A stretch of DNA of 64,000 bases from Ehretia macrophylla (lineage: Eukaryota > Streptophyta > Magnoliopsida > Boraginales > Ehretiaceae), in the NCBI GenBank assembly GCA_037974665.1, contig CM075768.1:8787501-8851500 (forward strand), read 5' to 3'. Positions 24,533 through 35,596 of the stretch are shown piece by piece. The notes under the pieces are model-generated. The model saw nothing but the letters and a program-made list of their open reading frames with translations, was not told the DNA's origin and did no database searches. Numbering within the stretch: the stretch's first letter is position 1; every line of letters starts with the position of its first letter. The position numbers and the translations under genes were made by a program.

Positions 24533-24912
24533 CATATTCTCAGAGAGAGTTTGAATACTTTGAGAACTTGATATCAAATAGAGAAGTGACACAATGATAT
24601 CATATGCATATTATAGTTTGTGCTTGAATAATATGCTTTAAGTTAAAATGTTTTTTATGATATGCATTTAGCAAGGGGGAACTTTGTCTGTAGTTATTTT
24701 TCAAAAAGGAGAGATGTTCAAAATCCCATTGAGATGATATTTTGATGAAATCCTATTGTAATGCTATTTCATACAAGATCCCATTGTGATGTTATCTTGA
24801 CTCTTCTATGTTTAACTCACTTTGATGATGCCAAAGGGGGAGAAAATTATAAGGAAGAACATTGAGATACAATTATGGGAAGAACATATGGGATACAATT
24901 ATGGGGCAAAAA

Positions 24913-25128
24913 CCTTGAACATGAAGATTTGATATACATATAATAAGGGAGAGCTTTACTCTGTCTACTTGAAAATCTTATTTATGCCTTGATAACAAAT
25001 TCCAAATGTGCTTAACTTGAACATGAAGATTTGATATGCATATAATAAGGATGAGCTTTACTTTGTCTACTTGAAAATCTTATTTATGCCTTGATATCAA
25101 ATTCCTACTGTGCTTAATTGTATAAGAT
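24913..25128 (+). repeat. Direct duplication of about 107 bp in LARD copy A
   Basis: Two adjacent copies beginning CTTGAACATGAAGATTTGAT and ending CCTTGATA(A/T)CAAATTCC. Confidence 0.75.
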
Positions 25129-25154
25129 TTTGTCTTCATAAAAAAGGGCGAAAT

Positions 25155-26643
25155 TGTTAGCCTGAAAGCCTTAATCCTATATTTTGATGATGACTAAATC
25201 TTGATTATGAAATTGATATATTGACTAATCATATCTTGTAATGAGTTAATGTTTGAGAATTAGTCAAAGCTTGAAGGTATTCAACATATTAAGTAAGCTC
25301 ATGAGGATTGGAGCGATGATCAAGTTCATGGAAAGTGATGATCAAACAAAAGACATCCTCCAACTAGAAGATCAAAGCACTTTAATGGTTAAGATCTATG
25401 AATATTCAAGATGTGAATATCCTAGCTAAGATCTTATCCTAAAGAAAGAAGATTGAAGATATGATCAAAGCACTTTGTGAATATCAATGTTATACAAACT
25501 CAAGAGCAAGTTCATGAAAGATGTTGATCAAGCTCAAGTGATTTAATCATGAAAATCAAATGAAGAGCTCAACATGAACTTCAAGATATAAAGATTCAAG
25601 TCAATAAGATCTTGGAAGATGAAGATGGAGCTATAAGGATGGAGACAGAAGTCATAAGGGGTACCAGTTGGGACTTGACCGGGGTTTGGGTTTTACAAAT
25701 GGTACACGCTCAATGATGATTCTCAAAAGTTGCTTTGAAATATTTGAAAAATGTCTTACAAAAGATGCTCAAAAGAAATATTTTTAAAACACAACCCTGA
25801 CAATTTTAATCCCACCGGACGATCCCATGGCGACCAGTTGACAAGTGGCCAAAGGGTCGTCTGCCCAAGGCCTGTCCACCGGACGAGGGTCTCTCGACCG
25901 GTTGACTTGCGACAAAGGGGTCGACGTGTTAGGCAAAACGCTGATTCAAAATATAGTCATTTTATGAACATTGGGATGCATTACTTACACACATTTTCAG
26001 CTCTATTAATGTCTCCCAACTGAAAAACTTTCGTGCATTGATTCAAAGCAATTACTCTTGATTTCTAACACTATATTCATCTTTGAATCATCATTGTGCT
26101 ATACTAGAGCAAGAATTTGTGAGTAATATTGAGAGAAACATTCATTGTATTTATCTACCCTAAAAGAGGGCTTTTATTGTGAATCTCAATTACTTATCAA
26201 AAGAGATAGTTAAGCACTTTGAAATGAAGGACTTCTTTGTCAAAGGTGTTGGGGTTGAAGCTTTGTATTGGGAAGGAATTTTCTATTGTAAAAGCTTGAA
26301 CTACCGTTGTAGTTGGTTTGTGAACTCACCAACATTTGAAGAATTACAATAGTGAAGATTGTTGAAATCCTAAGTGGGGAGCTTAAGTCGTGGACTTAGG
26401 CGAGGTCAAACCACGCTAAATCGCGATTTGCAATCTCTTTCTCTCAAGTCTCTCTTTGCATTAATTTATGCACACTAAGTGTTTGATATATTGCCTCACT
26501 TACATTTAATATTGCTAGAGTGCATATTTGCTTAAGATAGTTTTTTTATTAATCATTGCTAGTATATTATCTAATCGAAAAAGCAGTAGTATTGTCTATA
26601 TAACCTAATTCACCCCCCTTTTAGGTTTAATTAAGGAACAACA
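25155..26643 (+). mobile_element. Copy A 3' LTR (complete)
   Basis: 1489 bp from TGTTAGCCTGAAAGCC to ...AACAACA, preceded by the polypurine tract. It includes a GC-rich island at about 25814-25935 with degraded CCGGTC/GACCGG motifs. Confidence 0.82.
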
Positions 26644-27304
26644 CGTATTAAGTGACCACCACATTTAAAGTTTTAAGCTGTTAGAGAGGAGTTTATTATA
26701 TTATTTTATTATCATCAACAATCAGTATTCCTTAGTGTTTGAGAGAAATTTGCAAACGACTATTTACATAGGTCGCTATTTTGTAGGCCAAATGAAATTA
26801 GATTCTTAACTGAATCAATGCATGCGTTGTGGGGTGCAGTTAAATTCTTGAAATTTCAGTAAAATACAGTTAGAATGTCTGTGATGTGTGCATAGAGGTG
26901 CTTGCTAGATTCTCTGCTTTAACATGGTGCCTACTTGTTCATTGTGAGACTAATTATGTATGAATGTTTCTCAAAATTATCGAAAATAAAGAAAGAAAGA
27001 GAGAGAGAAATATTATATGCAATTGTGATGACTCTCAATCCAGGTTTATTAAATTATTTTTCTATGCAATAGTTTATTAAAATTGTCTATGATCTTTATA
27101 CAATCCCAATTTAGTCAATAAAAATTGAATTGGGGAAAATCTTCAACGTGTAACCATCAAGTCCTGTCAAATTATATTTGAAGAGTTTATTTCCTTAAAA
27201 ATTAGTTAGAAGGAAGTAAAACACTTCTGAAAAAGGTGGTATTGTGACAGTAATAACCAGTTATTACAATTCAAAATGTAAAGCATTTTACCCTTCAAGA
27301 AAGG
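26644..27304. other. Flank between LARD copy A and the first candidate RNA unit
   Basis: AT-rich with no gene recognised. From about 27190 it matches the same part of later units (compare 31800-31900), so the unit array begins here. Confidence 0.4.
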
Positions 27305-27574
27305 AAAAAAAAGTATGGATATTTTTTTTCAACTAGACCATCCATGGTGGATAGCCGAAACACAGAGCAGCGCAGCTGCAAATCATCAATCAATATCCAT
27401 TTGTTGTAATGCGAACACCATCCATTGTGGATGGCCGTGTCTTTGACCGCAGCAGCACTGTTTAATTCAACATTAAATTCATGGGTGACTTTACCACATG
27501 CCATTGAAATTTATAGTCGAACAAGCAAACAATTATAAAATGAAAATTTGTTTAACTAATTACCGATGTGGGAT
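27305..27574 (-). ncRNA. Candidate Pol III-type RNA gene, unit 1
   Basis: Minus strand. ATCCCACATCG at 27564-27574 is a perfect plant snRNA upstream sequence element (USE, consensus RTCCCACATCG). TATAAT follows at 27532-27537 after 26 bp, the spacing used by Pol III plant U6/U3-type genes. A start near 27509 and a T8 run at 27305-27312 would give an RNA of about 195 nt. Inside lie two hairpins, 27418-27434 (CCATCC/GGATGG arms) and 27338-27354. It is not recognised as U3, U6, 7SL or MRP. The RNA class is unknown. Confidence 0.5.
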
Positions 27575-27628
27575 GGCAGCCCATGTTATGACTTGTGTGC
27601 TAGTTTTGCTAAAATTTGTTGGATGCAG

Positions 27629-27854
27629 TGTCTTTTCCGTTTATAAAATTTCCATAGATGTAGAGCAAGGAAAGGTGACAGTGACAGGAAACGTAGATCC
27701 AGAAATATTGATAAAGAAGCTTGTGAAGTCAGGAAAGCACGCCGAGCTGTGGGGAGCGCAAAAGAATGTAAATTTATTGAACAACCAGCTCAAGAACATG
27801 CAAATTGACAATGGTGAAGGCGGCAAAGACAATAAATCTCAAAAGGGTGGTTAA
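27629..27854 (+). pseudogene. Isolated exon of a HIPP-type heavy-metal-associated protein
   Basis: An open 75-codon segment encodes the second half of an HMA domain ([38 protein letters not shown]) and a linker ([18 protein letters not shown]). This pattern belongs to plant HIPP32/33/34-like proteins, where it follows a first exon with the metal-binding CxxC. A splice acceptor GATGCAG ends at 27628, and the phase fits the family intron. The first exon with CDGC is not found in this window. The stop after KSQKGG lacks the usual Gly-rich tail and C-terminal CaaX box. It may be the last exon of a gene disrupted upstream by LARD copy A, or a captured fragment. The ATG at 27498 is unlikely to be the true start. 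Confidence 0.72.
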
Positions 27855-27859
27855 CAAAA

Positions 27860-28299
27860 TAGGCAAACAGAGTATTTTGCAACTCAGTCACCGTATTGAT
27901 TAGCAATTTGCATTTTTTTAAAAAAAAAAAAATTAGGCCTAGTGGAAGATGTAGTTCCTCCTCATCATTGAATAGTTTTGCCATTGTTATGATCTCATCT
28001 TGATTTATATTATCGCCTTCCTCCCTCAAATGACCTTTCAAAAAATGTCGGTATTCTTCCTTTAATTGCATTTGCCAAATCATTTTGAGAATAACATAAA
28101 AAGTAAATATTTTTAAAATAAGTGCAGGCACATATACTTAATTATATTTTTCAAAAAAAGGCATATGCCATTAATCTTGGACATGCTTTCAATTTTGCAC
28201 ACTAAATGCTTTTTCGTTTCGTATCATTCATTGAACAAATTTTTTGTCTTATTTTTACCTACTTCATTAGTTTTTAAGTTAGTTTTAACATATTTTCAT
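27860..28299. other. Unit spacer without gene
   Basis: AT-rich. The stretch 28080-28200 (CATTTTGAGAATAAC... CTTGGACATGCTTTCAATTT) matches 34510-34630 in the last unit. No coding signal is seen. Confidence 0.45.
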
Positions 28300-28535
28300 T
28301 TTTTTTTGTTTGGATAAACAGGAGGCATAGTCATTGTATTATAAAATTGAAAGTATAGCCATGTAGGCTATATTATTACAAAGCGCAAGGTTTTTTCATG
28401 CATCCCGTTTATCACGATCTAAAAGATATCACATATTATGTGGTACATTGCGTAGAAAACATTAACCAATGGGGTAACTAAGACCAGAAAAGGCCAATCA
28501 ATCCGCACATTTATCTGCTTAACAAAAGGTATGAC
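28300..28535 (-). pseudogene. LINE-like RNase H tail relic
   Basis: A minus-strand frame with stops reads ADKCAD*LAFSGLSYPIG, similar to the '(A/N)KCAD-LA' end of the RNase H domain in plant LINE and RNase H-like proteins. It is short and decayed; recognition rests on one motif. Confidence 0.3.
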
Positions 28536-28689
28536 AAAAACGGAAATCCGGATGTTGCCACACAAATGACATTTCTTGTGGATTTCTCCTGTATGATATT
28601 CAAACTGTTTTTGTGCTTAATTGAATGAAGAATAGGGAAACCATAGACTTGGGGTTTGGGGAGAAAATAGATGATGAATGCCATAATAT

Positions 28690-28846
28690 ACTACTCATTG
28701 TGAATGGCGGCTCCCGGAAGAGCAACATACTACCCTTTTATTATGTTTAATGCCAGTAACCCTTTGTGGGTGACCATTGGCAATCTACATGGAACAAACA
28801 CAAGCTGATAAAGTAAATAATTATTTCGCTAATAACTAATGTGGGA
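28690..28846 (-). ncRNA. Candidate RNA gene, unit 2 (degenerate)
   Basis: The USE position reads TCCCACATTA (28837-28846), with two changes from consensus at its 3' end. A TATA-like TTTATC is at about 28806-28811. The internal hairpin is weakened (GCCATTCACAATGAG). No clear T run follows. Probably a decayed copy. Confidence 0.3.
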
Positions 28847-29704
28847 AAACTATTATTCCAAATACCTTTGTTTCATCATGTGTATAAAATCACCTCTGTA
28901 ACCTCTTACTTTTTTCTCTTATTATTTTTTTTAGTTTTCCCTACCTCATTCCCATCTGCCTTCCATTCTAATAGGATTTGAACATTGACCACTCACATGT
29001 CAAAAAAGGTAATTCACCAACAGAACTATCCCAGAATTCCCTATAACCTTTTACTTGGACGTGTTTTTTTGTCTGGAATTTAACCTATGCATATCTTGAG
29101 TATCATATCAAAGAAAATCAAGTTTTTGAAAATACACTTCAATTTTCAAGAACTGTAAAGTTTTTAACTTTTGTGGGATTGATGTCTTATAGCTTTTCCC
29201 TCTCCCCAACCGCTATCAAGTTCTACTTTGCTAGGATCAACACTTATCTAGAAAAAAAAGAAGAAGAAAGGATTCAAATGCAAAGTACCAAACACTCGTT
29301 GAAATTCGATTAGAATCCAAACGTGTTTTTGAATTGACAAAAGGCTACTGTTTTTCAAAATTCCTTTAAATAAAAGTTGACTTTTTTAATTGAGCCATAG
29401 GCCATTAATTAATCTTGGGCACCCTTTTAATTGTGCGCACTGAATGCTTTTTCATTACAATTTTTTTTGTTTTGTTTTACCTACTTCATTAGTTTTTAAG
29501 TTAGTTTTAACATATTTTCATTTTTGGTGACCATGATTCTCATTTCTTTCTATAATATAAAATAAGATAAATTAATATAATTCTACTTTGAGCTGTGTAA
29601 GACTGTCATTTGCCACACCTTTACAAAAGGGCCAAAATTTCCTTCCTAAACAAACACAAATGACATTTCTTGTGGTTTTCTCTTGATGTTTTGACTGACA
29701 AAAG

Positions 29705-29735
<31 letters not shown>

Positions 29736-30121
29736 CACACACTAAGAGTTCCTTCTTCATATTATTAATTTAAAAAGTATGATATTCAAATTGTTTTTGT
29801 GCTTAATTGAATGAAGAATAGAGAAACCTTACACTTGGGGTTTGGGGAGAAAATAGAACATGAGTGTGTTCAGCTAGTAGTCTTAAAATGGTACAAACAC
29901 TTTTTAAAATTGAGAATATAAAGTATATAAAACATAAATTTTGCAATTTAACTGGAAACAAAAAACTATCTTTAGGATTAATGAAAATATGCATGGAACG
30001 GAAATTTTTCTCAAGTATGCACATGTCTATCCACACATTCTTGTAACAAGAGTACCTTTGAAGTTAATGTTCTTTCATATATACCTTTATCATCTTATTA
30101 CTATTAAAAGTTTTACCCTTT
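28847..30121. other. Unit 2-3 spacer
   Basis: No gene. It holds an A-run plus (CA)n microsatellite at about 29705-29741 and landmarks shared with other units. 29815-29850 repeats 28630-28665 and 35098-35133 (TGGGGTTTGGGGAGAAAATAG or close variants). Confidence 0.45.
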
Positions 30122-30371
30122 AAAAAGGAAATGGCATTATTATTTTTCACTATACCATCCCATTGTGGATGACATTATGCTGTTTATTGTCAATGTTTAA
30201 TGCTAGAACATCCATTGTGGATGGCGGCTCTTGCAAGAGCATCACTAGTTGCCAATTAGGTTGAAGATGTTTAATGCCAGTAACCCTTAGTGGGTAACCA
30301 ATGGCAATCTGCATGGAACAAACACAAGCTGATAAAGTAATTAATTATTTCGTTAATAACCGATGTGGGAA
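30122..30371 (-). ncRNA. Candidate RNA gene, unit 3
   Basis: The USE at 30361-30371 reads TTCCCACATCG, one base from consensus. The TATA-like element is weak (TTTATC at about 30330-30336). A T5 run is at 30122-30126. Two CCATCC/GGATG-type hairpins are present at 30209-30224 and 30155-30171. The implied RNA is about 180 nt. Confidence 0.4.
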
Positions 30372-31002
30372 AAAATAATTATTTTAAATATATACCTTCC
30401 TTCATCATGTATACAAACCACTCCTGTAACCTCTTTGTCCTTCAACCCATAGGATTCAAACTCTGACCACTCCCGTAACCTCTTTGTCCTTCATCATGTA
30501 TACAAACTAATTGGATTACCCAAGAATTCTCTGTAACCTCTTTCTTGGACGTGCTTTTTTGTTTGGAATTTAGCATGTGCACATCTTGAGTATCATATAA
30601 AAAAAAATCAAGTTTTTGAAAGCATGGCTATGCTTCAATTTTCAAGAACTATAAATTTTCTAGCTACCTTTTGTGGCTTAAAATATACATTTTGAGAATA
30701 ACATTGAACACAACATGTTTTCAAAAGGTTACGTAAAAAAACATGTTTGCAAAAGGTTAGGTAAAAAAAACATGTTTTCAAAAGGTTAGTGTCTCTAATT
30801 TTTACTTTTCAAATGTGAGCCCTTTTTGTGTTTGTGACTCAAATATTAATCCTTTCATTGGATTGATGTCTTATAGCTTTTTCCTCATAAATAAAAAAGA
30901 AAAAAAAAAGACTCAAAAACAAAGGACCAGATACTCGTTGAAATACATTTAGTGTCCAAATGTGTTTTTGAATTTGCAAAAGGCTAAGTTGACACACCAT
31001 TA
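30372..31002. other. Unit 3-4 spacer, left part
   Basis: No gene. It contains a triplicated ACATGTTT(T/G)CAAAAGGTTA phrase (30713-30790). Confidence 0.45.
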
Positions 31003-31698
31003 GGTATCTCCAATGGTGGTCACTATTCACAAAAATTTACAATTTTTAGAGACTCGAGTCTCTAAAAATCATTATTAATGATTTAAATATACATAGGTCC
31101 ACCAATTTTTAGAGATTTGAGTTAAAATAGAGACTCAATTTATTATTTTGGCTCTAAATTTAGAGACTCAAAAAGTGATTAGGTCTCTATTTTGGTGTAA
31201 ATCTCTAAAATTGTATAGGCCTCATGTATATTTAAATCATTAATAATAATTTTTAGAGAACCGAATCTCTAAAAATGGCCCACCACTTTTTAGAGATTTG
31301 AGTTAAAATAAATATCCAATTTACTTTTTTGGCTCTAAATTTAGAGACTCAATCACTTTCCAAAAAGTGATTGGGTCTCTATTTTGGTATAAATCTCTAA
31401 AATTGTGTGGGTCCCATGTATATTTAAATCATTAATAATGATTTTTAGAAACTCAGGTCTCTAAAAATGGTCCATCACTTTTTAGAGATTTGAATTAAAA
31501 TAGATATCTAATTTACTTTTTTGGCTCTAAATTTAGAGACCCAAAAGTGATTGCGTCTTTATTTTGGTATAAATCTCTAAAATTGTGTGGGTCTCATATA
31601 TATTTAAATCATTAATAATAATTTTTAAAGACCCAAGTCTCTAAAAATGGCCAAAAATGATAAGTTTTTGTGAATAGTAACCACCATTGAAGATACCC
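31003..31698. mobile_element. Harbinger/Tourist-like MITE with internal tandem repeats
   Basis: Terminal inverted repeats GGTATCTCCAATGGTGG (left) and, reverse-complemented, GGGTATCTTCAATGGTGG (right) extend to ACTATTCACAAAAA. They are flanked by TTA at 31000-31002 and 31699-31701. The 696-bp element encodes nothing. Inside, a roughly 200-bp unit repeats about three times, with TTTTTAGAGACTC in both orientations and ATTAATAAT/ATTTAAAT palindromes. A three-base TTA duplication and these ends fit PIF/Harbinger elements. Confidence 0.78.
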
Positions 31699-32004
31699 TT
31701 AATTTCCATCTCTTTTGAATTACAATTATTTTTCAGCCTTTTTAGTTCTAGAAATTCTCTTTATTACCTTTCTCTTTTGAAAATAAATTCCAACATATAT
31801 GTTATCTTAAAAATTAGTTATAAAGAAAAAAATACTTCTTAAAAAGTAGTATCTTGATGGTAATAAACAATTTTAAAATTGAAAGTATATTTGTTACATG
31901 GCATCAAATAAATCTTACAATATAACTAAAAAAAAAGTAGTATCTTTAATACGAAAATATCCATAAAATAAAAAGTTTTCAGACTCATAAAATTCTAACC
32001 CTTC
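31699..32004. other. Spacer between MITE and unit 4
   Basis: AT-rich; 31800-31900 matches 27190-27260 before unit 1. No gene. Confidence 0.4.
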
Positions 32005-32287
32005 AAAAAATAAAAATAGAAGTCAGTTGTTATACTTGACCCATCCATAGTGGATGGCCATGTTTGGACTGGGATCGGAAGCGTGTATGAATGTGTGTAT
32101 ATTCATATTTTGAATGCTTTAAACACACCCCATTGTTAGCGGCCATGTCTTTTGACGGCAATATCATTCATTATAATTTAAGATTTAATGCCAGTAGGAA
32201 GCTTTGCCACTCGCCGTTGATGAACATTGCTGAGCAAGCAAAGACTTATAAAGTAAGATTTTAATTAACTATTTACGGATGTGGGAT
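32005..32287 (-). ncRNA. Candidate Pol III-type RNA gene, unit 4
   Basis: USE-like ATCCCACATCC at 32277-32287 (one mismatch), then TTTATAAG at about 32245-32252, roughly 24 bp away. A T6 run at 32005-32010 would end an RNA of about 210 nt. The CCATCC/GGATGG hairpin is at 32041-32057. The central part is expanded relative to units 1 and 5. Confidence 0.45.
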
Positions 32288-33983
32288 AAAACATTGTTAT
32301 TAAGCTTTAAAGCATGTCAGAGTAGTTAGACTTTTTTTCTTTCTTTCTTTTTTGGACACATTAATGTTTGTCAAATATTCAAAATTTTATTTAACTATTT
32401 TCATGATGATAATCAATACCATTAATGTTTGTCAAATATTCAAATTTCTTGATTATAATTTTCATTTTGAGCATAGTAAAGTTTGGCCTTTGCATGGAAA
32501 GTGCAAAATTTGCCTCACTTAATATTAAAAAAAGAAAAACTATTATTTATACGTAAGTGTTAAATTGAGTATTTTAACTCCACTGAATAAAAAGTCTTAA
32601 ATCCGCCCCTGTGGACCACTATTCAGAATTAGATTATATTTTTTACCTTCAAGAGATTGAGTATAATGGATTAAAGTATAATTAATATTTCTTTTTTGTT
32701 TATACTATTTTGTTATATTATGGATTAGTTTGAAATAAAAAAGACAATCTATTGTTTTTTACCTTTTCATATGCATGCCTTAGTGGAGTATTGGTATAAA
32801 TACCCTACATTTATCAGTTTTGCATGGATACTTCAATAAACTTGAGAAAAATATTCAAAATGGTCGACGTGTCATTAATTTTTCATCTTTTATTATTACT
32901 CTGCTAATATGATCACATGTTATTAATTTTTTTATTTTTGCCATTTTAAAGACTATAGTTAACTTGAACAAAATGTCGCCTATTGCATGTCAGGGATAAT
33001 ACTTTAGACATTGGTGTCTTAAAAAGTGTAGTTGTATCTGTTACGGCTGACAAACATTAGGCCGGCTTTAAGGCCTGTATCCACACTCTCTCACAACCTG
33101 ACGTTGTCAAATCGTTTTGAATAATTTTTCATAAGTGACATGCGTAAAGAAATAACTTCTTTGTATTGCATGAATTTTGTTACTAATCCGAAGATGAATT
33201 TTGTAGAGAATCTTTTGTTTCTATTTCTTTTCACATGAGGTAAACACGAAAAAGATCGATGAAACAGACGAGAAAGAAAAGATACGGAAGCAGCATTCCT
33301 CTGTTTTTTCCCTCTTTAGTCCATTTCTTTGTTTTCGCTCATAGATTGACTCTTTATTTCACTATGGGGTCGTTCATATGTGTTGATGATGTTATTCATT
33401 TTCATCAATAGTTGTCAGCTTTAATTTCCATGCACATGAGTAACTTTTATGTTACGTGGGATGTTTAAAATAGTATAACGTAATCAGCGAGACTTAAACT
33501 TGTAACTTCTTACATACAGCGAGTAACCTTACCACTAGACTAAAGCCCTAATGGTTGTTTTGTGGGATTTGGGTCCTCCATAATAATAAGTTTTTGGCTC
33601 GTCTAAAATAAGAGTAAGTTTACAGGAAGAGAAAAATCTAATAGATGTAATTATGCTTGGGGCCCTTTCTTCTTCAACAAAACTTGAGATATTTTATGCA
33701 GTTTTCACCGTTGCCAAGATTGAATTTCTTGAAACTCTGAATATCTTCATGTGCCAATAAACTAAGAAAACTGATAAAATCGAAGTTATGAATCAAAAAA
33801 CAACTTTTAAATTTGACAATGGAGAGGCATGTCATCAAATAATCTTAGGTGTTATTCATATGAAAATATTCATAAAACAAAAAGTTTTATCATGTACATA
33901 TATATGTATATACTAGGTTAACAAAATCTAATATGTTTGAATTTATTTTTCTTTCATAGAATCTTTATAAAATTTTACCCTTC
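32288..33983. other. Unit 4-5 spacer
   Basis: AT-rich with no protein signal. A 24-bp phrase ATTAATGTTTGTCAAATATT is repeated at 32360 and 32420. A tRNA-derived relic lies at 33485-33548. Confidence 0.45.
33485..33548 (-). repeat. tRNA-derived SINE head relic
   Basis: The minus strand has an A-box match TAGTCTAGTGG (33532-33542) and, 33 bp downstream, a weak B-box GTTTAAGTCTC (33489-33499). The order and spacing of internal Pol III boxes fit a plant SINE or tRNA relic. No poly-A/T tail or full-length body was delimited. Confidence 0.4.
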
Positions 33984-34278
33984 AAAAAAAAGAATGTCGG
34001 ATTAAACTACACCATCCATTGTGGATGGGCATGTCATACATGTCAAGGTACTTCTTTCTTTTTTTTGGTCATATTATGTCAAGGTAACAATATCCCATTT
34101 TTTATGGCTTCACCACCCAGAGTCTCTCTGGCCGTGCAGCAGCATCATTTAATTCAATTCAAGATTTAACGCCAGTTACCCATCGAGGGTGACTTTGCCA
34201 CTAGCCTTTGACAATGCTTGCGGAACAAGCAAAGAATTATAAGGCAAAAATTTGTTTAACTATTTGACGATGTGGGAT
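33984..34278 (-). ncRNA. Candidate Pol III-type RNA gene, unit 5 (best promoter)
   Basis: Perfect USE ATCCCACATCG at 34268-34278, a 25-bp spacer, TTATAAT at 34236-34242, and a T8 run at 33984-33991. Initiation about 25 bp after TATA would give an RNA near 220 nt. Early in it is a CACCC...GGGTAAC pairing; near the 3' end is the conserved hairpin 34012-34028 (CCATCC/GGATGG). The sequence matches unit 1 along most of its length. The RNA family is not recognised. Confidence 0.52.
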
Positions 34279-35596
34279 GGGTAAATGGCCATCCAAGTTG
34301 ACTTTTTTTTTTTTTTCCTTCATCAGCAAAGTAGACTGTTGATGAGGGATGTTAAATGCCCAATTAATAGGCAAATAATTCTTGACCTTACCTCTAACGA
34401 CCCAATTACAAGATTAATTGACATTTCTCCTTATTCACTGAAAACTCACATTTGAGGTTTCATTCATAATCTTTTTTATATCCTCCACAACTAGTTGCAT
34501 TTGTCAAACCATTTTGAGAATAACTTAAGATATACATGTTTTCAAAATAAGTGCTAGTATACTTAATTTTTCAAAAAAGGCTTAGATTAATTGAGCCATA
34601 GACCATTAAACTTGGACACACTTTCAATTTCTAATTTTTTTTCCATTTCGTATCATTTGGTGAACAATTTTTTTATTTTTATTTTATTTTACCCACTTCA
34701 TTAATTTAATTTTTAAGATAATTTTAACAGAATTTCATTTTTGGTGAGCATGATTATCATTTCTCAAACTACTTCTATAATATAAAATAAGATAAATTGC
34801 CCACTTAACAAAAATTTTCTTTTATACTATCTACTCCTTAGTTCTTACACTTTGTTTAACATAATTCTATTTTGAGCTGAGTAAAACTGTCATTTGCAAC
34901 ACCTTTGTAAAAGGGCCAATATTAATTTCCTGCCTAAACAAACACAAATTGCATTTCTTGTGGTTTTTTCTTGATGTTTTGACTAAGAAAAAAAAAGACA
35001 CACACACACACACATACACACACTAAGAGCTCCTTCTTCACATTAATTAATTACAAAGTATGATATCCAAATTGTTTTTGTGCTTAATTGAATGAAGAAT
35101 AGGGAAGCCTTAGACTTAGGGTTTGGGGAGAAAATAGAAGATAAGTGTGTTTAATTAGTGTTTGCAAATAATGGCTAAAGTTAGGCCAATAGTAGTCGTA
35201 AATTTTTTAAAGGTAGTATCTAAATGGTACAAACACTTATTAAAATGGAGAATGTAAAGTATATAAAACATAAATTTTGCAATTTATTTACCAAAAAAAG
35301 TAAAATAAGGTTATGCTTATTTTGCTTGCAATGTTCTTGAGATTTCAATTGGTAATGTCAAAACTTTGGTTACTAAGAGGTATTGTCAGAATTGATTCTA
35401 AGTTAGTTTATTGATGTACATGAGCAAGCCGATTGCTAATGAAGGAAGGTTAAAAGTAAAAGTATGTGCAATAGATGATGGCCTATTTTGCTACCTCCAA
35501 GTATGTGAATTAGTGACGCTATTGTTTCTTAATGCTATATGAAATGATATTGCTCATCTAAATGTTATTGCTTATTCAAGTGTTTGAGGGGCAACC
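34279..35596. other. Downstream half-unit and flank
   Basis: It repeats spacer landmarks (34500-34620 and 35030-35280) and holds a (CA)n tract at 34998-35023. No sixth promoter was found. It ends at the gypsy LTR. Confidence 0.45.

Larger units (their letters stand above)
19686..25154 (+). other. Non-coding internal region of LARD copy A
   Basis: Many short reading frames but none with pol motifs. AAAGGGGGA-like purine tracts recur at 23012, 23266, 24830 and 25143; the last (AAAAAAGGGCGAAAT) directly precedes the 3' LTR and is the likely polypurine tract. The region collinear with copy B ends at 23599, where copy B is cut off. Confidence 0.6.
18364..26643 (+). mobile_element. LARD-like copia element, copy A
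   Basis: The order is truncated 5' LTR, primer-binding site, gag remnant, about 5 kb of non-coding internal DNA, polypurine tract and complete 3' LTR. No protease, integrase, RT or RNase H motifs appear. Internal phrases such as GATGATGCCAAAGGGGGAG (24825-24843) resemble the region before the 3' LTR in SIRE/Maximus-type copia elements. The internal region is highly similar to copy B (39054-45419). It carries a nested gypsy LTR at 23807-24532. Confidence 0.78.
27190..35300. repeat. Array of five diverged tandem units of about 1.5-2 kb
   Basis: The same ordered landmarks recur at about 27.3, 28.7, 30.2, 32.0 and 34.0 kb: a run ACCCTTCAAA, a CCATCC/GGATGG hairpin, TTTAATGCCAGTAACCC, an AAGCAAAG/ATAAAGTAA box, then CGATGTGGGA. 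Between them, spacers share GAATGAAGAATAGGGAAAC (28623, 29810, 35092), CTTGGACGTG (29054, 30543) and CATTTTGAGAATAAC (28081, 30689, 34512). Some spacers carry insertions (MITE 31003-31698; LINE/SINE relics). Confidence 0.75.

Noticed and set aside
27498..27628. N-terminal extension of the HMA exon frame from the ATG at 27498
   Set aside because: It overlaps the USE promoter region, has no HMA first-half motif or CxxC, and precedes a good splice acceptor; probably intronic.
35100..35130. TTAGGGTTTGGGG resembling plant telomere repeats (also near 28650 and 29830)
   Set aside because: Only about one and a half imperfect repeats, recurring as a landmark of the unit spacers; not a telomeric tract, and not placed to be a telomerase RNA template.
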